The notes beneath the pieces are model-generated. The model had not been told where the DNA came from, made no database searches, and worked only from the letters and a program-made list of their open reading frames with translations. The position numbers and the translations under genes were made by a program. This document shows, piece by piece, positions 13,750-15,553 of a stretch of 15,553 nt of DNA. The number at the start of each line of letters is the position of its first letter. Within the stretch, counting starts at the first letter, position 1. This stretch comes from Thermoplasmata archaeon UBA184. Lineage in GTDB: Archaea > Thermoplasmatota > Thermoplasmata > Lutacidiplasmatales > UBA184. The stretch spans positions 3,646 through 19,198 of the forward strand of contig DAEB01000053.1 of the NCBI GenBank assembly GCA_002495185.1. Direction: 5' to 3'.

Positions 13750-13781
13750 GTTTCCCGAGGGCAATTTCCACCGAAACCCAA

Positions 13782-13793
13782 GCGTTATAACGC
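13782..13793 (+). promoter_or_regulatory. gyrB TATA box inside a perfect 12-bp palindrome
   Basis: GCGTTATAACGC is self-complementary, with TTATAA at its centre (13785-13790). As a TATA box it predicts transcription starting near 13812, leaving a leader of about 27 nt before ATG 13839. No clear Shine-Dalgarno is visible in that leader. The symmetric flanks could be an operator. Confidence 0.6.
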
Positions 13794-13838
13794 ACGCTCG
13801 GCTCGCTCAAATTGACTCGATTTCCGGGCGAATTTCCG

Positions 13839-15553
13839 ATGGCGCAGCAGACGGTGAACGGCACTCCCTACGACGCGAGTTCGATCCAGGTCCTGGAGGG
13901 CCTTTCGGCCGTTCGACGGCGCCCCGGAATGTACATCGGTTCGACCGACGCCCGCGGTCTTCATCATCTGGTCTACGAGGTGGTGGACAACGCGATCGAT
14001 GAGGTGCTCGCGGGGGCGTGCACCGAGATCGACGTCACGCTGCATTCGGACGGCTCGTGCTCCGTCCACGACAACGGCCGAGGGATCCCGGTCGAGAACC
14101 ACCCGAAGTACAATCGACCGGCCCTCGAGATCGTGATGACGGTCCTGCACGCGGGCTCGAAGTTCGACCGGAACACCTACAAGGTCTCGGGGGGCCTGCA
14201 CGGGGTGGGCGTCCACGTCGTGAACGCCCTCAGTGAGTGGTTCGAGGTCCGCGTCGATCGGGACGGTCACGAGTACTTCCAGCGGTACGAGCACGGCAAT
14301 CCGGTCGCCGCCCTCAAGATCGTCGGGAAGGCCGATGCCACCGGAACCGACGCCCGGTTCATGCCCGACAAGTCGGTCCTCGAGACGGTCACTTTCGACA
14401 AGGAGACGGTCGCCCGTCGCCTGAAGGAGCTCTCGTTCCTCAATCCGGGCGTCACCATCCATTTCGCGGACGAGCGGGACGGGACGACCGAGACGTTCCA
14501 CCATGCGGGGGGCGTCGTCGAGTTCGTCGAGGACCTCAACAAGGGGTCGAACGTCCTGTTCGCGCCGCCGATCTCGCTCCACGCGAGGCGGGACACGACC
14601 GACATCGAGGTCGCGCTGCAGTACAACGACGGCTACAACGAGACCGGGATCGCGTTCGTGAACAACATCAACACGGTCGACGGCGGGACCCACGTGATGG
14701 GCCTCCGCTCGGCCCTCACTCGGACGCTCAATGATTACGCGCGCAAGCGCGGGTTCGTCAAAGGCGACAAGGAGGGGCTGACCGGCGAGGACGTCCGCGA
14801 GGGGCTCACCTGGATCCTCTCGGTGAAGGTCCTCGAGCCGCAGTTCGAGGGCCAGACGAAGGCCCGGCTCGGGAACTCGGAGGTGAAGGGCCAGGTCGAG
14901 AGCGCGGTCAACGAGAAGCTGGCCGAGTACCTCGAGGAGCACCCCGCCGTCGGCCAGTCGCTCATCTCGAAGGCGGTCCAGGCGTCCCAGGCGCGGGAGG
15001 CGGCGCGCAAGGCGCGGGAACTGACCCGCCGCAAGGGGCTGCTCGAAGGAGGAGGGCTCCCGGGCAAGCTCGCCGACTGCCACTCTCGGGACCCCGCCGA
15101 ATGCGAGCTCTTCCTCGTTGAAGGGGACAGTGCCGGCGGAACCGCGAAGCAGGGGCGCGACCGGGAGTTCCAGGCGGTCCTGCCGCTCCGGGGGAAGATC
15201 CTCAATGTCGAGAAGGCGCGTCTCGACAAGATGCTCCAGAACGACGCGATCCGGGCGCTGATCACCGCGATCGGGATCGGGATCGGCGACGAGCAGGACA
15301 TGAGCCGCCTGCGCTACCACAAGATCATCCTGATGACGGACGCCGACGTCGACGGCTCGCACATCCGAACGCTCCTCCTCACGCTGTTCTACCGGAAGAT
15401 GCCGGAGCTGATCACCGAGGGGCACGTCTACATCGCGCAGGCGCCGCTCTACCGGCTCCAGAAGGGCTCCCGGGTCGAGTACGCCTACTCGGACGATGAG
15501 CGAGACAAGCTCGTCACGAGCATGGGCGGGATGAAGGGCGTGACGATCAACCG
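13839..15553 (+). CDS. gyrB: DNA gyrase subunit B (3' end outside the window)
   Basis: GyrB provides the ATPase and TOPRIM parts of gyrase, which introduces negative supercoils with GyrA. From ATG 13839 the frame is open for 571 codons to the edge. The GHKL ATPase is complete: EVVDNAIDE (47-55), DNGRGIP (78-84), SGGLHGVGVHVVNALS (117-132), and the transducer QTK with K341 in FEGQTKARLGN. The TOPRIM domain has E428 in LVEGDSAGG, LRGKILNVEKA (450-460) and DADVDG (501-506), the metal-binding aspartates. NNINTVDGGTHVMG (275-288) is typical. In the ATPase N-box an alanine (52) stands where bacterial GyrB usually has serine. Archaeal gyrase is of bacterial origin and is found in Euryarchaeota such as Thermoplasmata and haloarchaea. 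gyrA may follow downstream but is not visible. Confidence 0.96.
   Translation, partial: MAQQTVNGTPYDASSIQVLEGLSAVRRRPGMYIGSTDARGLHHLVYEVVDNAIDEVLAGACTEIDVTLHSDGSCSVHDNGRGIPVENHPKYNRPALEIVMTVLHAGSKFDRNTYKVSGGLHGVGVHVVNALSEWFEVRVDRDGHEYFQRYEHGNPVAALKIVGKADATGTDARFMPDKSVLETVTFDKETVARRLKELSFLNPGVTIHFADERDGTTETFHHAGGVVEFVEDLNKGSNVLFAPPISLHARRDTTDIEVALQYNDGYNETGIAFVNNINTVDGGTHVMGLRSALTRTLNDYARKRGFVKGDKEGLTGEDVREGLTWILSVKVLEPQFEGQTKARLGNSEVKGQVESAVNEKLAEYLEEHPAVGQSLISKAVQASQAREAARKARELTRRKGLLEGGGLPGKLADCHSRDPAECELFLVEGDSAGGTAKQGRDREFQAVLPLRGKILNVEKARLDKMLQNDAIRALITAIGIGIGDEQDMSRLRYHKIILMTDADVDGSHIRTLLLTLFYRKMPELITEGHVYIAQAPLYRLQKGSRVEYAYSDDERDKLVTSMGGMKGVTIN

Noticed and set aside
13639..13764. Longer grpE start at 13764
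   Set aside because: The extra 42 residues are low-complexity and the TATA box at 13666-13675 lies inside them.
13785..15425. 546-codon minus-strand open frame
   Set aside because: It is antisense to gyrB, whose ATPase and TOPRIM motifs are continuous across the same stretch.
1..15553. Mobile element, prophage, defence system or tRNA
   Set aside because: I saw no transposase, integrase, terminal repeats, defence-type domains or tRNA cloverleaf by eye. Composition is uniform and the genes are mostly housekeeping.

Overview
The window looks like a chromosomal segment from a GC-rich archaeon, most likely an uncultured member of the Thermoplasmatota. The archaeal markers are a homomeric-type NAC protein with a UBA tail, a single-subunit Dph2 with three cysteines, a PAC2 proteasome chaperone ending in an HbYX motif, a DUF131-like membrane protein, a large cell-surface protein with YVTN propeller and ESGLP repeats, and TATA boxes about 28-36 nt ahead of several start codons. 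Bacterial-type GyrB and GrpE alongside these fit Thermoplasmata-like Euryarchaeota. The lineage call is inference from gene content; no rRNA is present.

Layout, left to right. (1) Positions 1-2295, minus strand: the 5' tip of a possible M20-type peptidase gene, then an operon of a UDP-sulfoquinovose synthase (SQD1/Agl3 family) followed 7 nt later by a GalU-like nucleotidyltransferase. This is a nucleotide-sugar module for sulfosugar-bearing N-glycans or sulfolipids. (2) Positions 2422-5859, plus strand: PAC2/PbaB-like proteasome factor, RimI/Ard1-like N-acetyltransferase, then a tight three-gene unit of a protein with four CBS domains and a C-terminal S30AE/HPF-like domain, archaeal NAC, and a Nudix hydrolase. 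(3) Positions 5856-9545, minus strand: a 1229-residue anchored surface protein carrying more than 30 N-glycosylation sequons. (4) Positions 9656-11166, plus strand: Dph2 and a DUF131-family membrane protein. (5) Positions 11126-13638, minus strand: an operon grpE, class II HMG-CoA reductase, pdxT. (6) Positions 13839-15553, plus strand: the first 571 codons of gyrB, running off the end.

Two themes connect the genes. One is protein birth and turnover: the proteasome factor, N-terminal acetylation, the nascent-chain complex, the eEF2 modification enzyme Dph2, GrpE, and the CBS-HPF protein, which I read as a possible energy-gated ribosome hibernation factor. The other is the cell surface: sulfosugar synthesis, an isoprenoid (archaeal lipid) enzyme and a sequon-rich surface protein. 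The most interesting candidate is the CBS-HPF/NAC/Nudix operon.

There is no stretch over 300 bases without a gene. The longest gap is the 200-nt divergent grpE/gyrB region (13639-13838). I saw no tRNA, rRNA, CRISPR array or transposon.
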